Shown: positions 17,093-25,408, numbered from the stretch's first letter. The stretch is DNA of 64,000 nt from Thermasporomyces composti (GCF_003386795.1 NZ_QTUC01000001.1:3224001-3288000); one strand, 5' to 3'. The notes: generated by a model from the letters alone, not told the origin. Program-made: numbers and translations.

Positions 17093-18520
17093 GTGACCAT
17101 CGAAGGTGCTGACGAGGGTTGCCCGGAGAAGGCGGACCCCGGACGTTTCGACCGTACGGAGCATGTGGGCGAAAAGGCCCAGCGTCACGAGGAGGCCCCC
17201 ATCTTCACCGATCCGAGCGTCGGGAACCGCGCCAGGACGCCGAGCGCGGCGTCGGGCGCGCGCCCCCGCTGTGTTCGGCGGAGCGAGGGCAAGGTCCTCG
17301 GTGGAGTGGCCGGAGGCCTGGCGGATCACCTCGGCCTGCAGCCCTTGCACGTGCGGCTCGGGTTCGTCGCGCTCACCACGCTCACCGGTTTCGGCCTCTT
17401 CCTGTACGCCGCGCTCTGGATCGTCCTGCCGCAGGACACCGTGCTCGCCACGGCTGGGCAGCCGGCTGGGGTGGCCGCCGCGACTCGCAGCCGGATGCGG
17501 ACTGACCAGCCGCGGCGCGCGCGAGGCCAAGACCGGGGACAGCTGCTCTCGATCGTCATCCTCGGCGCCGGCGCCCTCATGATGTTCCCGCGTGTGGTCG
17601 GCATCTCCGCGCAGGTGTTCTGGCCGCTCATCGTGGGCGGTCTCGGGCTGGCGCTCGTGTGGCGGCAGGCCGACGAGTCGCAGCGCGCCCGCTGGACGTC
17701 CTCGGCGCCGCCGCGGTGGAAGTGGCTCTGGCCGCTGTTCAGCACCGGCGGCCGGATCATGGTCCTGCGGACCGTCGTGGGCCTGGCGCTGGTGGTCGTC
17801 GCGCTGTCGTGGGGCCTGTCCTTCGTCGGGGGCGTCGACGAGGTCAACGCGGCGCTGCTCTCGGTGATCGGAGCGATCATCGGCGTCGGTTTGATCATCG
17901 CTCCGTGGGTGTGGCGGCTCCTGGACGACCTGTCCGAGGAACGTCGCGAGCGGATCCGCTCCCAGGAGCGCGCTGACATGGCGGCGCACCTCCACGACTC
18001 GGTCCTGCAGACGTTGGCGCTCATCCAGAAGCAGGCGCACGACCCGCGGGCGGTCGTGCGGCTGGCCCGTGCCCAGGAGCGGGACCTCCGGCAGTGGCTG
18101 TACGGCGACCAGGACGACGCCGACACGACCCTGCGCAGCGCCTTGCGGAAGGCGGCCGCCGAGGTCGAGGACCGGCACGGGGTGCCGGTGGAGCTCGTCG
18201 TGGTCGGGGACGCGCCGTTGGATCCCGCCCTGACCGCGGTCCTCCGGGCGGCCGGGGAGGCGATGGTCAACGCGGCCAAGCACTCCGGCGCGCCGAAGAT
18301 CGACGTCTACGCCGAGGTGGAGCCGGACCTGGTGGAGGTCTTCGTGCGCGACCGCGGTGTGGGCTTCGACCCGGACAAGGTGGGCGAGGACCGGCTCGGC
18401 GTCCGTCGCAGCATCATCGAGCGGATGGAGCGCCACGGCGGCAAGGCGGAGATTCGGAGCAGCCCGGGGAACGGCACCGAGGTCAGGATCGCGGTCGAGC
18501 GGAGACCCGGGCAGCCGTGA
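17093..18520 (+). CDS. PspC-domain sensor histidine kinase
   Basis: 475 residues. A PspC domain lies at about 60-120 (RRSEGKVLGGVAGGLADHL and a following helix), then about four more TM helices to residue 275. The HisKA_3 dimerisation domain has the phosphate-accepting His in HLHDSVLQTLALI (about 301), and the ATPase domain has EAMVNAAKHSG (N box), DRGVGFDP (G1) and SSPGNGTEVRI. It should autophosphorylate and pass phosphate to the LuxR-type regulator 47 bp downstream. The N-terminal ~55 residues look disordered, and an in-frame GTG at 17165 is an alternative start. It is divergent from the PspC-LiaF gene. Confidence 0.88.
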   Translation: MTIEGADEGCPEKADPGRFDRTEHVGEKAQRHEEAPIFTDPSVGNRARTPSAASGARPRCVRRSEGKVLGGVAGGLADHLGLQPLHVRLGFVALTTLTGFGLFLYAALWIVLPQDTVLATAGQPAGVAAATRSRMRTDQPRRARGQDRGQLLSIVILGAGALMMFPRVVGISAQVFWPLIVGGLGLALVWRQADESQRARWTSSAPPRWKWLWPLFSTGGRIMVLRTVVGLALVVVALSWGLSFVGGVDEVNAALLSVIGAIIGVGLIIAPWVWRLLDDLSEERRERIRSQERADMAAHLHDSVLQTLALIQKQAHDPRAVVRLARAQERDLRQWLYGDQDDADTTLRSALRKAAAEVEDRHGVPVELVVVGDAPLDPALTAVLRAAGEAMVNAAKHSGAPKIDVYAEVEPDLVEVFVRDRGVGFDPDKVGEDRLGVRRSIIERMERHGGKAEIRSSPGNGTEVRIAVERRPGQP

Positions 18521-18567
18521 GCGTTCGGCCGGGCGGGCGAACGGACAGGACTTGAGAGGATGACCCT

Positions 18568-19224
18568 GTGACGACGAACGACAGCAACCGGCCCCGTGTC
18601 GTCCTCGTGGACGACCACGCGGTGTTCCGGACCGGAGTTCGCACCGAGATCGGCTCGGCGGTCGACATCGTGGGCGAGGCGGGCGATGTCGACGGCGCCG
18701 TTCGCACGATCCTGGAGACCAAGCCGGACGTCGTCCTGCTCGACGTGCACCTCCCGGGAGGCGGCGGGACGGAAGTGTGCCGGCGCGTGCTGGCGACCGA
18801 GCCCCAGATCCGCTTCCTGGCGCTGAGTGTGTCCGACGCCCCGGAGGACGTGATCGGCGTGATCCGCGCGGGCGCACGGGGTTACGTCACGAAGACCATC
18901 ACCGGAGACGAGATCATCGACGCGGTGCGTCGAGTCGCGGAGGGCGACGCCGTGTTCTCGCCGCGACTGGCCGGCTTCGTCCTGGACGCGTTCGCGGGCG
19001 CGGTGGACCCGGGCAGTATCGACGAGGAGCTCGACCGGCTCACCCAGCGTGAGCGGGAGGTGTTGCGCCTGATCGCGCGTGGCTATGCCTACAAGGAAGT
19101 CGCCAAGGAGCTGTTCATCTCGGTGAAGACCGTCGAGACGCACGTGTCGTCGGTGCTGCGCAAGCTCCAGCTGTCCAACCGCTACGAGCTCACCCGCTGG
19201 GCGACCGACCGCCGCCTGGTGTGA
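18568..19224 (+). CDS. LuxR/NarL-family response regulator
   Basis: 218 residues. The receiver domain has the acidic pair VDDHAVF and the phosphorylation site Asp59 in VVLLDVHLPGG, with the conserved Lys in YVTKTITGDE. The C-terminal LuxR helix-turn-helix is LTQREREVLRLIARGYAYKE followed by SVKTVETHVSSVLRKL. It is the cognate regulator of the PspC-histidine kinase immediately upstream, and plausible targets are the divergent PspC genes. GTG start. A weak GC hairpin (19232-19246) follows the stop. Confidence 0.93.
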   Translation: MTTNDSNRPRVVLVDDHAVFRTGVRTEIGSAVDIVGEAGDVDGAVRTILETKPDVVLLDVHLPGGGGTEVCRRVLATEPQIRFLALSVSDAPEDVIGVIRAGARGYVTKTITGDEIIDAVRRVAEGDAVFSPRLAGFVLDAFAGAVDPGSIDEELDRLTQREREVLRLIARGYAYKEVAKELFISVKTVETHVSSVLRKLQLSNRYELTRWATDRRLV

Positions 19225-19231
19225 CCGCGCC

Positions 19232-19246
19232 GGCGCAGTCTGCGCC
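19232..19246 (+). terminator. Weak hairpin after the response regulator
   Basis: GGCGCA and TGCGCC form a 6-bp stem around a 3-nt loop just after the stop codon. It is short for a terminator and has no T-run. Confidence 0.3.
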
Positions 19247-19386
19247 CGGCTCCCCGAGGCTCGGCGGTCGAGCAGGCGACCACCCTGCTCGGCGGCGCTC
19301 CTAGGACCCGCTCTCACCGGCCATCCGGCGGCCGGCCCTCTGTCGTCGCTTCCCACGTCACGGCCCTCGTCGAGGTCGACCATATG

Positions 19387-19401
19387 GTTGACTCTGTCAA
19401 C
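19387..19401. promoter_or_regulatory. Candidate MarR operator before the MarR-GNAT gene
   Basis: GTTGAC-TCT-GTCAAC is a perfect inverted repeat centred about 30 bp upstream of the start codon. An additional TTGAC half-site lies at 19404-19408. This is the classic geometry for an autoregulating MarR protein. The flanking AT pairs extend the symmetry imperfectly. Confidence 0.6.
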
Positions 19402-19424
19402 GATTGACGTGAGGCGGGCAAGCG

Positions 19425-20333
19425 ATGAGCGTCGTGGACAGGGTCCGTGAGTTCAACCGCTTCTACACGAATGTGATCGGCCTGCTCGGGGCCGGACTAC
19501 TCAAGACGCCCTACTCGCTCACCGAGGCGAGAGTGCTGTTCGAGCTCGGGACACGCGGCACGGTGAGCACGAGCACGCTCCGGGAGGTGCTCGGTCTCGA
19601 TCCCGGCTACCTGAGCCGTATCCTCGCCAAGTTCGCCGAGGAAGGGCTCATCACCAGGGAGAGGTCCTCGGAGGACGCTCGCCGGCAGATCGTCACGCTC
19701 ACCGACAAGGGTCGCGACGCGTTCCAAACGCTCGACGCGCGCTCGGCGGCGGACATCGAGACGATGCTCACCCCGCTCACGCCGGCCCAGCGCGAACGGC
19801 TCGTGGCGAGCATGGGCACCATCCGGGAGCTGCTCGAACCGAAGGGCGCCCCGCGGTCGTACGTGATCAGGCCACCGCGTCCGGGCGACTACGGCTGGGT
19901 GGTCTGGCGGCACGGCACGCTCTACAGCGAGGAGTACGGCTGGGGGACCGCGTTCGAGGGGATGGTCGCCCGGATCGTCGCCGACTACCTGGAACACCAC
20001 GATCCGCGTCGGGAGGCGGCCTGGATCGCGGAGTTCGCCGGCGAGCCGGTCGGCTGCGTCTTCTGCGTCCGCAAGGACGACGAGACGGCGCAGCTTCGGC
20101 TGCTGCTCGTCGAGCCCGCCGCTCGCGGCATGGGCATCGGGCGACGGCTCGTGGACGAGTGCCTGGACTTCGCGAGGCGGGCCGGGTACCGGCGGATGAC
20201 GCTCGACACCCGGAACGTCCTGGTGAGCGCTCGCCGGATATACGACGCCGCTGGGTTCCGGCTCGTCGAGGAGCACCCGGCCGAGGACAACGGCAGGCCC
20301 GTCGTCGAGCAGGTCCTCACGCGAGAGCTGTGA
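19425..20333 (+). CDS. MarR-GNAT fusion: regulator with C-terminal N-acetyltransferase
   Basis: 302 residues with two domains. Residues 1-140 are a MarR-type winged helix (LDPGYLSRILAKFAEEGLI, then the wing RERSSEDARRQIVTLTDKGR). Residues about 148-302 are a GNAT acetyltransferase with LRLLLVEPAARGMGIGRRL, the acetyl-CoA pyrophosphate loop, and the late AAGFRLVEE motif. Such bifunctional proteins are widespread, and their acetylation substrates are mostly unknown. GAGGCGGG upstream is a ribosome binding site. The palindrome 24 bp before the start suggests autorepression. Confidence 0.92.
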   Translation: MSVVDRVREFNRFYTNVIGLLGAGLLKTPYSLTEARVLFELGTRGTVSTSTLREVLGLDPGYLSRILAKFAEEGLITRERSSEDARRQIVTLTDKGRDAFQTLDARSAADIETMLTPLTPAQRERLVASMGTIRELLEPKGAPRSYVIRPPRPGDYGWVVWRHGTLYSEEYGWGTAFEGMVARIVADYLEHHDPRREAAWIAEFAGEPVGCVFCVRKDDETAQLRLLLVEPAARGMGIGRRLVDECLDFARRAGYRRMTLDTRNVLVSARRIYDAAGFRLVEEHPAEDNGRPVVEQVLTREL

Positions 20334-20349
20334 GCGCGGGCCGGGAAGC

Positions 20350-20397
20350 CGCGGAGGGTCGGTGGGGGGTCGCCGGACGCGCCGGCCACCCTCCGCG
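20350..20397 (+). terminator. Hairpin terminator after the MarR-GNAT gene
   Basis: CGCGGAGGGT (20350-20359) and ACCCTCCGCG (20388-20397) form a perfect 10-bp stem. The 28-nt loop is itself GC-rich and can fold further. Confidence 0.6.
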
Positions 20398-20484
20398 AAC
20401 CGCCGGGCGTGCCTCTACTACTCTTCGTCGTACCTGATGTCTCGTGTCGTCAGGTGGTGATCGGTCGGGAGAGGGAGGGCTGTC

Positions 20485-20832
20485 GTGGAGATCCTGCGTC
20501 TGGTTCTGGTCTTCATCCACTTTCTCGGGCTCGCCAGCCTCCTTGGCGGACTGCTCGTCCAGATGCGGGGCCCGGAGCGGCGCATCGTGCCGGCGGTGGT
20601 CCACGGCGCCCTGACCCAGCTGGTCTCCGGCGTCCTGCTCGTCGGCGTGCTCGAAGGTCCGCTCGACGAGAGCCTCAACCACGCCAAGATCGGCACGAAG
20701 CTCGCGGTCACCCTCGTCATCACCGTGCTCGCGTGGATCAACCGCAAGAAGCCGACCATCTCCACCGGCCTGTACGGCGCGCTCTTCCTGCTGGCGATCC
20801 TCAACGTCGCCGTGGCGGTCTTCTGGCGCTGA
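20485..20832 (+). CDS. Small integral membrane protein
   Basis: 115 residues with about four transmembrane helices (roughly 4-26, 36-55, 70-87 and 94-113). A conserved-looking His in VFIHFLGLASLLGG and a Gln-Met-Arg segment follow helix one. It begins at GTG behind the purine-rich GGGAGAGGGAGGGC. I do not recognise a named family, though such four-helix proteins are common in actinomycetes. It converges with the PIG-L gene, with 11 bp between their stops. Confidence 0.8.
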   Translation: MEILRLVLVFIHFLGLASLLGGLLVQMRGPERRIVPAVVHGALTQLVSGVLLVGVLEGPLDESLNHAKIGTKLAVTLVITVLAWINRKKPTISTGLYGALFLLAILNVAVAVFWR

Positions 20833-20843
20833 CGGACGTCGCC

Positions 20844-21572
20844 TCATCCTGTCGCGACGACGAAGAACTCCTCGGCCAGCCGCCCGCGCGGAAGGCCCAT
20901 GCGCTCGGCCGTGGCGGCGAGCCACCCGCGCACCCGGGGCTCGAGCTGGTCGGGTTCCGGGTGCTGGCTGGCGTGTGACAGCAGCGCCGCCATCTTGCGG
21001 TCGAACGTGTCCGTGACGTCGACGGCGTGGTTGGCGGTGGGGTGCGCCGACAGCCACGTCTCCCGAACCGTCCACGGTGCGAGACCGCTCGCCGCCAGGT
21101 CGGGGAACGCGAACGGGTTACGCGCGGCCGGGTAGATCGCGCGGATGGCGGCCTCTCCCGCGGCGAGGTGGTCGGGGTGACTGCGCGGCAGCAGGTTCCA
21201 GTCGCGCTCCGGGCTGGGGATGAGCATGCGCTCGGGCCGTACCTCACGGATGACCTTGGTGAGCGCGCGGATCAGGTCCTGGGTGACTTCCAGCTCGCCG
21301 TCGACGAAGCCCAGGAAGCGGACGTCCCGCACGCCCACCTGGGCCGCGGCCGCTCGTTGCTCGGCTCGGCGGATCGCGCCGATCTGGGAGCGCGGCAACG
21401 TCGGGTCGAAGCCACCGGCCTGTCCGTCGGTGCAGATGCAGTAGACGACGTCTAGCCCGGCGTCCGTCCAGCGCGCGACGGTCCCCGCCGCGCCGAAGTC
21501 GATGTCGTCAGGGTGCGCCGCGACGACGAGAACGCGAGAGATCTCTGAGTCGGGTAGCACGGATGCCATCAC
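20844..21572 (-). CDS. PIG-L family deacetylase
   Basis: 242 residues. It carries the zinc-binding motif AAHPDDID (His20, Asp23) near the N-terminus and the second ligand motif SHPDHLAAGEA mid-protein, both diagnostic of the PIG-L/LmbE fold. These enzymes remove acetyl groups from N-acetylglucosamine derivatives. In actinomycetes members include MshB and Mca of mycothiol metabolism, but this could also be a general member; the substrate is not determined. Starts at GTG 21572 or the adjacent ATG 21569. It is divergent from the secreted polysaccharide deacetylase. Confidence 0.88.
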   Translation of the reverse strand: MMASVLPDSEISRVLVVAAHPDDIDFGAAGTVARWTDAGLDVVYCICTDGQAGGFDPTLPRSQIGAIRRAEQRAAAAQVGVRDVRFLGFVDGELEVTQDLIRALTKVIREVRPERMLIPSPERDWNLLPRSHPDHLAAGEAAIRAIYPAARNPFAFPDLAASGLAPWTVRETWLSAHPTANHAVDVTDTFDRKMAALLSHASQHPEPDQLEPRVRGWLAATAERMGLPRGRLAEEFFVVATG

Positions 21573-21877
21573 CGCGGGAACCTACCGGGCCACGTGACGC
21601 GGACGGACGCCAGGTCGTGGTGTCCCCGCCGACGCGCGAAAGCAGCGACGGTTCCTCGTCACACCGATGCGACGGAAATCGTCGGGTTCTCGTCACACAT
21701 CGATGGCAGGGTGGCTCGAGTTCGGAATCGATATTTCGCCAGTCCTCGTCTGACCCAATTCCGGTTTTCCCGCAAAACCTCTGTCCCGGTTTTCGCGGGT
21801 CCCGAAATGTTGGGACCAGCGATTCTTCGCGGCCAATCCCTCCGATACGAAGCTTATTCAGGAACACGGGGGAGTTG
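21573..21877. promoter_or_regulatory. Divergent leader region, AT-richer than average, with hairpins
   Basis: 305 bp between the PIG-L and NodB deacetylase genes, clearly less GC-rich than its surroundings. GGTTTT/AAAACC (21763-21779) and GGTCCC/GGGACC (21798-21817) are two perfect 6-bp stems. CCCG/CGGG (21785-21799) would compete with the second. Near-repeats around CTCGTCACA occur at 21655 and 21689. This looks like a promoter plus a structured 5' leader for the secreted deacetylase. Confidence 0.4.
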
Positions 21878-22831
21878 GTGACACGCATGTCGTCGAGGAT
21901 TCGGGTCTTCGCTGTCGTCATTTGTGTCGCGTTCGCCATGTCAGCGGTCACGCAATGCGGACCGGACACGACGGCGACAGGCGCGCCGGAACGGGCGTCG
22001 CGGTCCAGCCCACAAGCCACGTCCACCAAGCGGCTGCCCACCACCTCGGGTCGCGTGACCTTGCCGGCGGCGACAGCCACACCGACGGCCCCGGCTCCGG
22101 CGTCCCCGACTGGCCCATCGACCCCGGGTAGCCCAGCATCCCCGGGAAGCACAGCGTCGCCCACCACCGTCGCGCCGACGCCCGCCGCCACACCGACGGG
22201 CACCGCCACGCCGACGGGTACCGCCACGCCTGCACCCACGTTGCCCCGGGGCGAGGAGCGGGCTGACCGATCGGCCACCCGGGTCGCGGAGGAAGGGGAG
22301 AAGGTCCTGTTCTTCACCTTCGACGACGGGCCGAGCGAGTACACGCCCAAGGTGTTGGACGTCCTCGCCAAGCACGACGCGCACGCGACCTTCTTCCTCG
22401 TCGGCGAGCAGGTGCGTGAGTACCCGGAGCTGGTCGAACGCATCCGGGCCGAGGGCCACACCATCGGCAATCACACGCTCGCGCACAAGTCGCTCCCGCA
22501 TCTGTCGTCGGAGGAGGTCCGCGCGGCCGTCAAAGGCGGTCCGCAGTCCCGCTGCCTTCGGCCGCCCTACGGCGCCACGTCCTCTCGGGTCCGCAAGATC
22601 ATCGAGGAGGAGATGGGCCTCGAGATCGTCATGTGGGGCGTCGACCCTCGCGACTGGGAGCGTCCGGGCGTCGAGAAGATCCAAAAGCGTGTCCTCAAGA
22701 ACATCTGGCCCGGTGCCATCGTGCTGTTCCACGACGGCGGTGGCAAACGTGACCAGACGGTGGAGGCCGTGGACTATCTGCTGACCGAGCTCGGCGAGCG
22801 GGGATACAAGTTCGTGGCGTTGGACTGCTGA
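21878..22831 (+). CDS. Secreted polysaccharide (NodB-type) deacetylase
   Basis: 317 residues. Basic start, then a hydrophobic signal segment (about 8-27), a Thr/Pro/Ala/Ser-rich linker (about 30-130) and a NodB domain. Catalytic motifs are TFDDGP (about 147-152), GNHTLAHKSL with the zinc histidines, RPPYG, DPRDW and LFHDGGG. It should remove N- or O-acetyl groups from cell-wall or extracellular polysaccharide. The reading frame is open well upstream, but the signal peptide places the start at GTG 21878 or ATG 21887, both behind GGGGGAG. The linker contains repeated ATPTGT units. Confidence 0.88.
   Translation: MTRMSSRIRVFAVVICVAFAMSAVTQCGPDTTATGAPERASRSSPQATSTKRLPTTSGRVTLPAATATPTAPAPASPTGPSTPGSPASPGSTASPTTVAPTPAATPTGTATPTGTATPAPTLPRGEERADRSATRVAEEGEKVLFFTFDDGPSEYTPKVLDVLAKHDAHATFFLVGEQVREYPELVERIRAEGHTIGNHTLAHKSLPHLSSEEVRAAVKGGPQSRCLRPPYGATSSRVRKIIEEEMGLEIVMWGVDPRDWERPGVEKIQKRVLKNIWPGAIVLFHDGGGKRDQTVEAVDYLLTELGERGYKFVALDC
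22189..22240 (+). repeat. 18-bp repeats in the deacetylase linker
   Basis: Units like GCCACACCGACGGGCACC recur about 2.7 times in frame and encode Ala-Thr-Pro-Thr-Gly-Thr in the extracellular linker. Confidence 0.75.
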
Positions 22832-23188
22832 GCTTAGGGCCCTGCTGTGGTGGTGCACTGAATCAGCGGTGTCCTGAATTGGCGGCGCCCTGAATTGGAT
22901 GTGCCCTGAATTGGATGTGCCCTGAATCGGAGGTGCCCTGAATCGGAGGTGCACTGAATTGGAGGTGCACTGAATCCGCCGGGCCGCCGTGTTCGGATTG
23001 CGGTGTGGCCAGTTCCGGACACCGGTGCCGGGTCACTCGCCGAACCCGTCCTGTCGTGCGAGGACGGCCGCGCCGGTCGCGGTCATGGTCCGAACTTGGC
23101 CGTTCGACCGGTCGTCGCTACCTTCCGTCGAGTGCTCCCTGCATGGGACCGTGCTCCGACTAGGACCGATCCCCGCAAGGAGACATCG
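22832..23188. other. Gene-free region with repeat array upstream of the binding protein
   Basis: 357 bp between the deacetylase and the family-5 binding protein. It holds the 16-bp array (22858-22985) and then an unremarkable stretch ending in the AAGGAG ribosome binding site (23177-23182). No terminator-like hairpin is visible after the deacetylase. Confidence 0.6.
22858..22985 (+). repeat. 16-bp tandem repeat array, 8 units
   Basis: CTGAAT occurs at exactly 16-bp spacing at 22858, 22874, 22890, 22906, 22922, 22938, 22954 and 22970. The central consensus is CTGAATTGGAGGTGCC. The unit is not a multiple of three and is distinctly AT-richer than the neighbourhood. The array lies 27 bp after the deacetylase stop. 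Confidence 0.95.
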
Positions 23189-25312
23189 ATGGCGCAAACC
23201 AAAGGAGTGAATCGGCGAGATTTCCTCTACAGCTCGGCGGTCGTCGCGGGGGCGATCATGCTGGCTGGCTGCTCCAGCAGCCAGACCGGTGGCAGCTCCG
23301 AGCGGCAGCAGAGCTCCCGCAATGGCTCCGGTGAGGTGCCCAAGGGATCGGAGACGACACCGCTTCCGCCGCCACAAAGCTTCAAGGAAGCGCCGTCACT
23401 CGCGGAGAAGGTGAAGGCGGGGGAGCTCCCGCCGGTCGAGGAGCGGCTCCCCGAGCGCCCCTACGTCGTGCCGCACCGTTGGGTCGAGATCGGCAAGTAC
23501 GGCGGCCGGCTGAGAATGATCATGGACTCGGCCAACTCCGCCGCCATCAAGGAGTACTCGTACGGGCACTCGTTGTTGCGCTTCCTCAACGACGGCCTCG
23601 ACATCGGCCCCGGTCTGGTCGAGAGCTGGGAGTCCAACGAGGACGCGTCGGAGTGGGTCTTCCACTTCCGCAAAGGGCTGAAGTGGTCGGACGGGACGCC
23701 GTGGACGACCGCCGACATCATGTACTGGTGGGAGGACCTCGTCCTCAACCCCGACCACCCCGAGGTGCCGCCGGACGACGTGCGCTCTGGGCGCGACACC
23801 ATCGCCAAGCTCACCGCCAACGACGACTACACCTTGACGATGACGTTCGACGCGCCGGCGCCGATCACCCCCGAGCGTCTGGCGGCGTGGGTGAACCGCG
23901 GTGTCGGGCCGATGTGGATGGCGCCCAAGCACGTGCTGTCCAAGTACCACCCGAAGTACAACAAGGAGATCACGCGCAAGGACTGGGCCACCGAGCACGA
24001 CAAGCACCTCGACTGGGCGTTGCAGCCGGGCGCGCCGACGATGACCGGCTGGATGGTGAAGTCCTACCAGGAGGGCCGCAGCGTCGTCCTCGAGCGGAAC
24101 CCCTACTACTACGCCGTCGACCGGGAAGGGAACCAGCTCCCCTACATCGACGAGATCCACATCTCGGTCGTCACCGAAGGCGAGGTCCAGAAGCTCCAGA
24201 TGGCCGAGGGCAGGGTCGACTACGTCCACGGAGGCCATCACCCCCTCGGCCTGAACGACATCTCCAGCCTCAAGCAGGCCGAGCAGCGCACCGGCGTCAA
24301 AGTCCTGTTGTGGGACAGCGGCTCTGGAACGGGGTCGATCCTGTTCTTCAACTACGACTATCCCGACGAGAAGCTCCGGACTCTGATCCGCAACCCGAAG
24401 TTCCGGCAGGCCCTGTCGTACGCGATCAACCGCCCGGAGGCGCGGAAGGCGATCTACTACGACACCGGCGAGGTGACGACCGGAACGCTGAGCCCCAAGG
24501 GCTTGATGTTCACGATCAACGACGAGGCTCAGCAGAAGTACGTCGAGTGGCGTGACGCCTACTCCGCCTACGATCCGGAGAAGGCCAAGGCGATGCTCGA
24601 CGAGCTCGGCGTCGTCGACAAGGACGGCGACGGCAAGCGGGAGCTGCCCGACGGGTCCAAGCTGGAGCTCATCCTGGACTACCCCGCGGACACCGCCGAG
24701 GAGCACCGGCAGAAGAACGAGTACGTCAAGCGGGACTGGGAGGCCATCGGCATCGCGACGAAGATGAACCCTGTCCCGCCGGAGGCCTTCAGCGACCGCT
24801 GGGGGCGTGGGGAGCTCATGACGACGACCGCCTGGGAGGTGGGCGACAACCACCCGCTCGTCTACCCCGGGTGGGTGATCCCCGTCGAGACCGGGCACTG
24901 GGCTCCGCTGCACGGCCAGGCGTTCATCCTGCAGACCAGTGATCCGAAGAAGCTGGAGGATCAGGCCGGCATCGACCCGTGGAAGCGGACCCCGCCGTGG
25001 ATCCTGCCGGAGGAGGGGGATCCGATCGACCAGCTGTGGAAGCTCTACGCCCAGGCGCGGGTCGAGCCGGACCAGATGAAGCGGATCCAGCTCATGTGGG
25101 AGATCCAGAAGATCCACATCGAGCACGGCCCGTTCTTCTACGGGATCGTGGCGAACTACCCACGGATCGTGCTGGTCCGCGAGGGGCTGAAGAACGTGCC
25201 GACCCGGGAGAACCTCGCGCTGGGTGGCTGGGTCAACCCGTGGATCCTGCCCTCACCCGCGGTCTACGACCCGGAGACCTACTTCTGGGAGAACCCGGAG
25301 GAGCACTCCTAA
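23189..25312 (+). CDS. ABC transporter substrate-binding lipoprotein, family 5 (oligopeptide/sugar type)
   Basis: 707 residues. The Tat-like twin arginine in NRRDFLYSS (Arg9-Arg10), a hydrophobic run and LAGC (lipid-modified Cys28) show an exported lipoprotein. SBP family-5 wording follows: WVFHFRKGLKWSDGTPWTTADI, ALSYAINRPEARKAIYY and DKDGDGKRELPDG. Family members capture peptides, nickel or oligosaccharides. No permease or ATPase gene is adjacent, so it is orphaned here and must use components encoded elsewhere. AAGGAG lies 6 nt before the ATG; the open frame extends upstream, but the signal fixes the start. A strong terminator follows. Confidence 0.9.
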   Translation: MAQTKGVNRRDFLYSSAVVAGAIMLAGCSSSQTGGSSERQQSSRNGSGEVPKGSETTPLPPPQSFKEAPSLAEKVKAGELPPVEERLPERPYVVPHRWVEIGKYGGRLRMIMDSANSAAIKEYSYGHSLLRFLNDGLDIGPGLVESWESNEDASEWVFHFRKGLKWSDGTPWTTADIMYWWEDLVLNPDHPEVPPDDVRSGRDTIAKLTANDDYTLTMTFDAPAPITPERLAAWVNRGVGPMWMAPKHVLSKYHPKYNKEITRKDWATEHDKHLDWALQPGAPTMTGWMVKSYQEGRSVVLERNPYYYAVDREGNQLPYIDEIHISVVTEGEVQKLQMAEGRVDYVHGGHHPLGLNDISSLKQAEQRTGVKVLLWDSGSGTGSILFFNYDYPDEKLRTLIRNPKFRQALSYAINRPEARKAIYYDTGEVTTGTLSPKGLMFTINDEAQQKYVEWRDAYSAYDPEKAKAMLDELGVVDKDGDGKRELPDGSKLELILDYPADTAEEHRQKNEYVKRDWEAIGIATKMNPVPPEAFSDRWGRGELMTTTAWEVGDNHPLVYPGWVIPVETGHWAPLHGQAFILQTSDPKKLEDQAGIDPWKRTPPWILPEEGDPIDQLWKLYAQARVEPDQMKRIQLMWEIQKIHIEHGPFFYGIVANYPRIVLVREGLKNVPTRENLALGGWVNPWILPSPAVYDPETYFWENPEEHS

Positions 25313-25347
25313 CCAGCACACGCCCGGCCTTTCGGACGTCAGGTCGC

Positions 25348-25381
25348 ACACGGCCCCGCCGCCACGGTGGCGGGGCCGTGT
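25348..25381 (+). terminator. Strong terminator after the family-5 binding protein
   Basis: ACACGGCCCCGCC (25348-25360) and GGCGGGGCCGTGT (25369-25381) form a perfect 13-bp stem with an 8-nt loop. It isolates the binding-protein gene from pcrA. Confidence 0.85.
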
Positions 25382-25394
25382 CGGCGAGCGATCG

Positions 25395-25400
25395 TAGGCT
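25395..25400 (+). promoter_or_regulatory. Candidate -10 element of pcrA (leaderless transcript)
   Basis: TAGGCT lies 8 bp before the pcrA ATG with no ribosome binding site between. Transcription would then begin at or beside the start codon. The same TAGGCT hexamer stands before sucC and mdh. Confidence 0.4.
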
Positions 25401-25408
25401 AGGCGACG

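Noticed and set aside
22858-22985. CRISPR array
   Set aside because: Units are directly adjacent with no spacers, only 16 bp long, and no cas genes are present. The same holds for the array at 58251.
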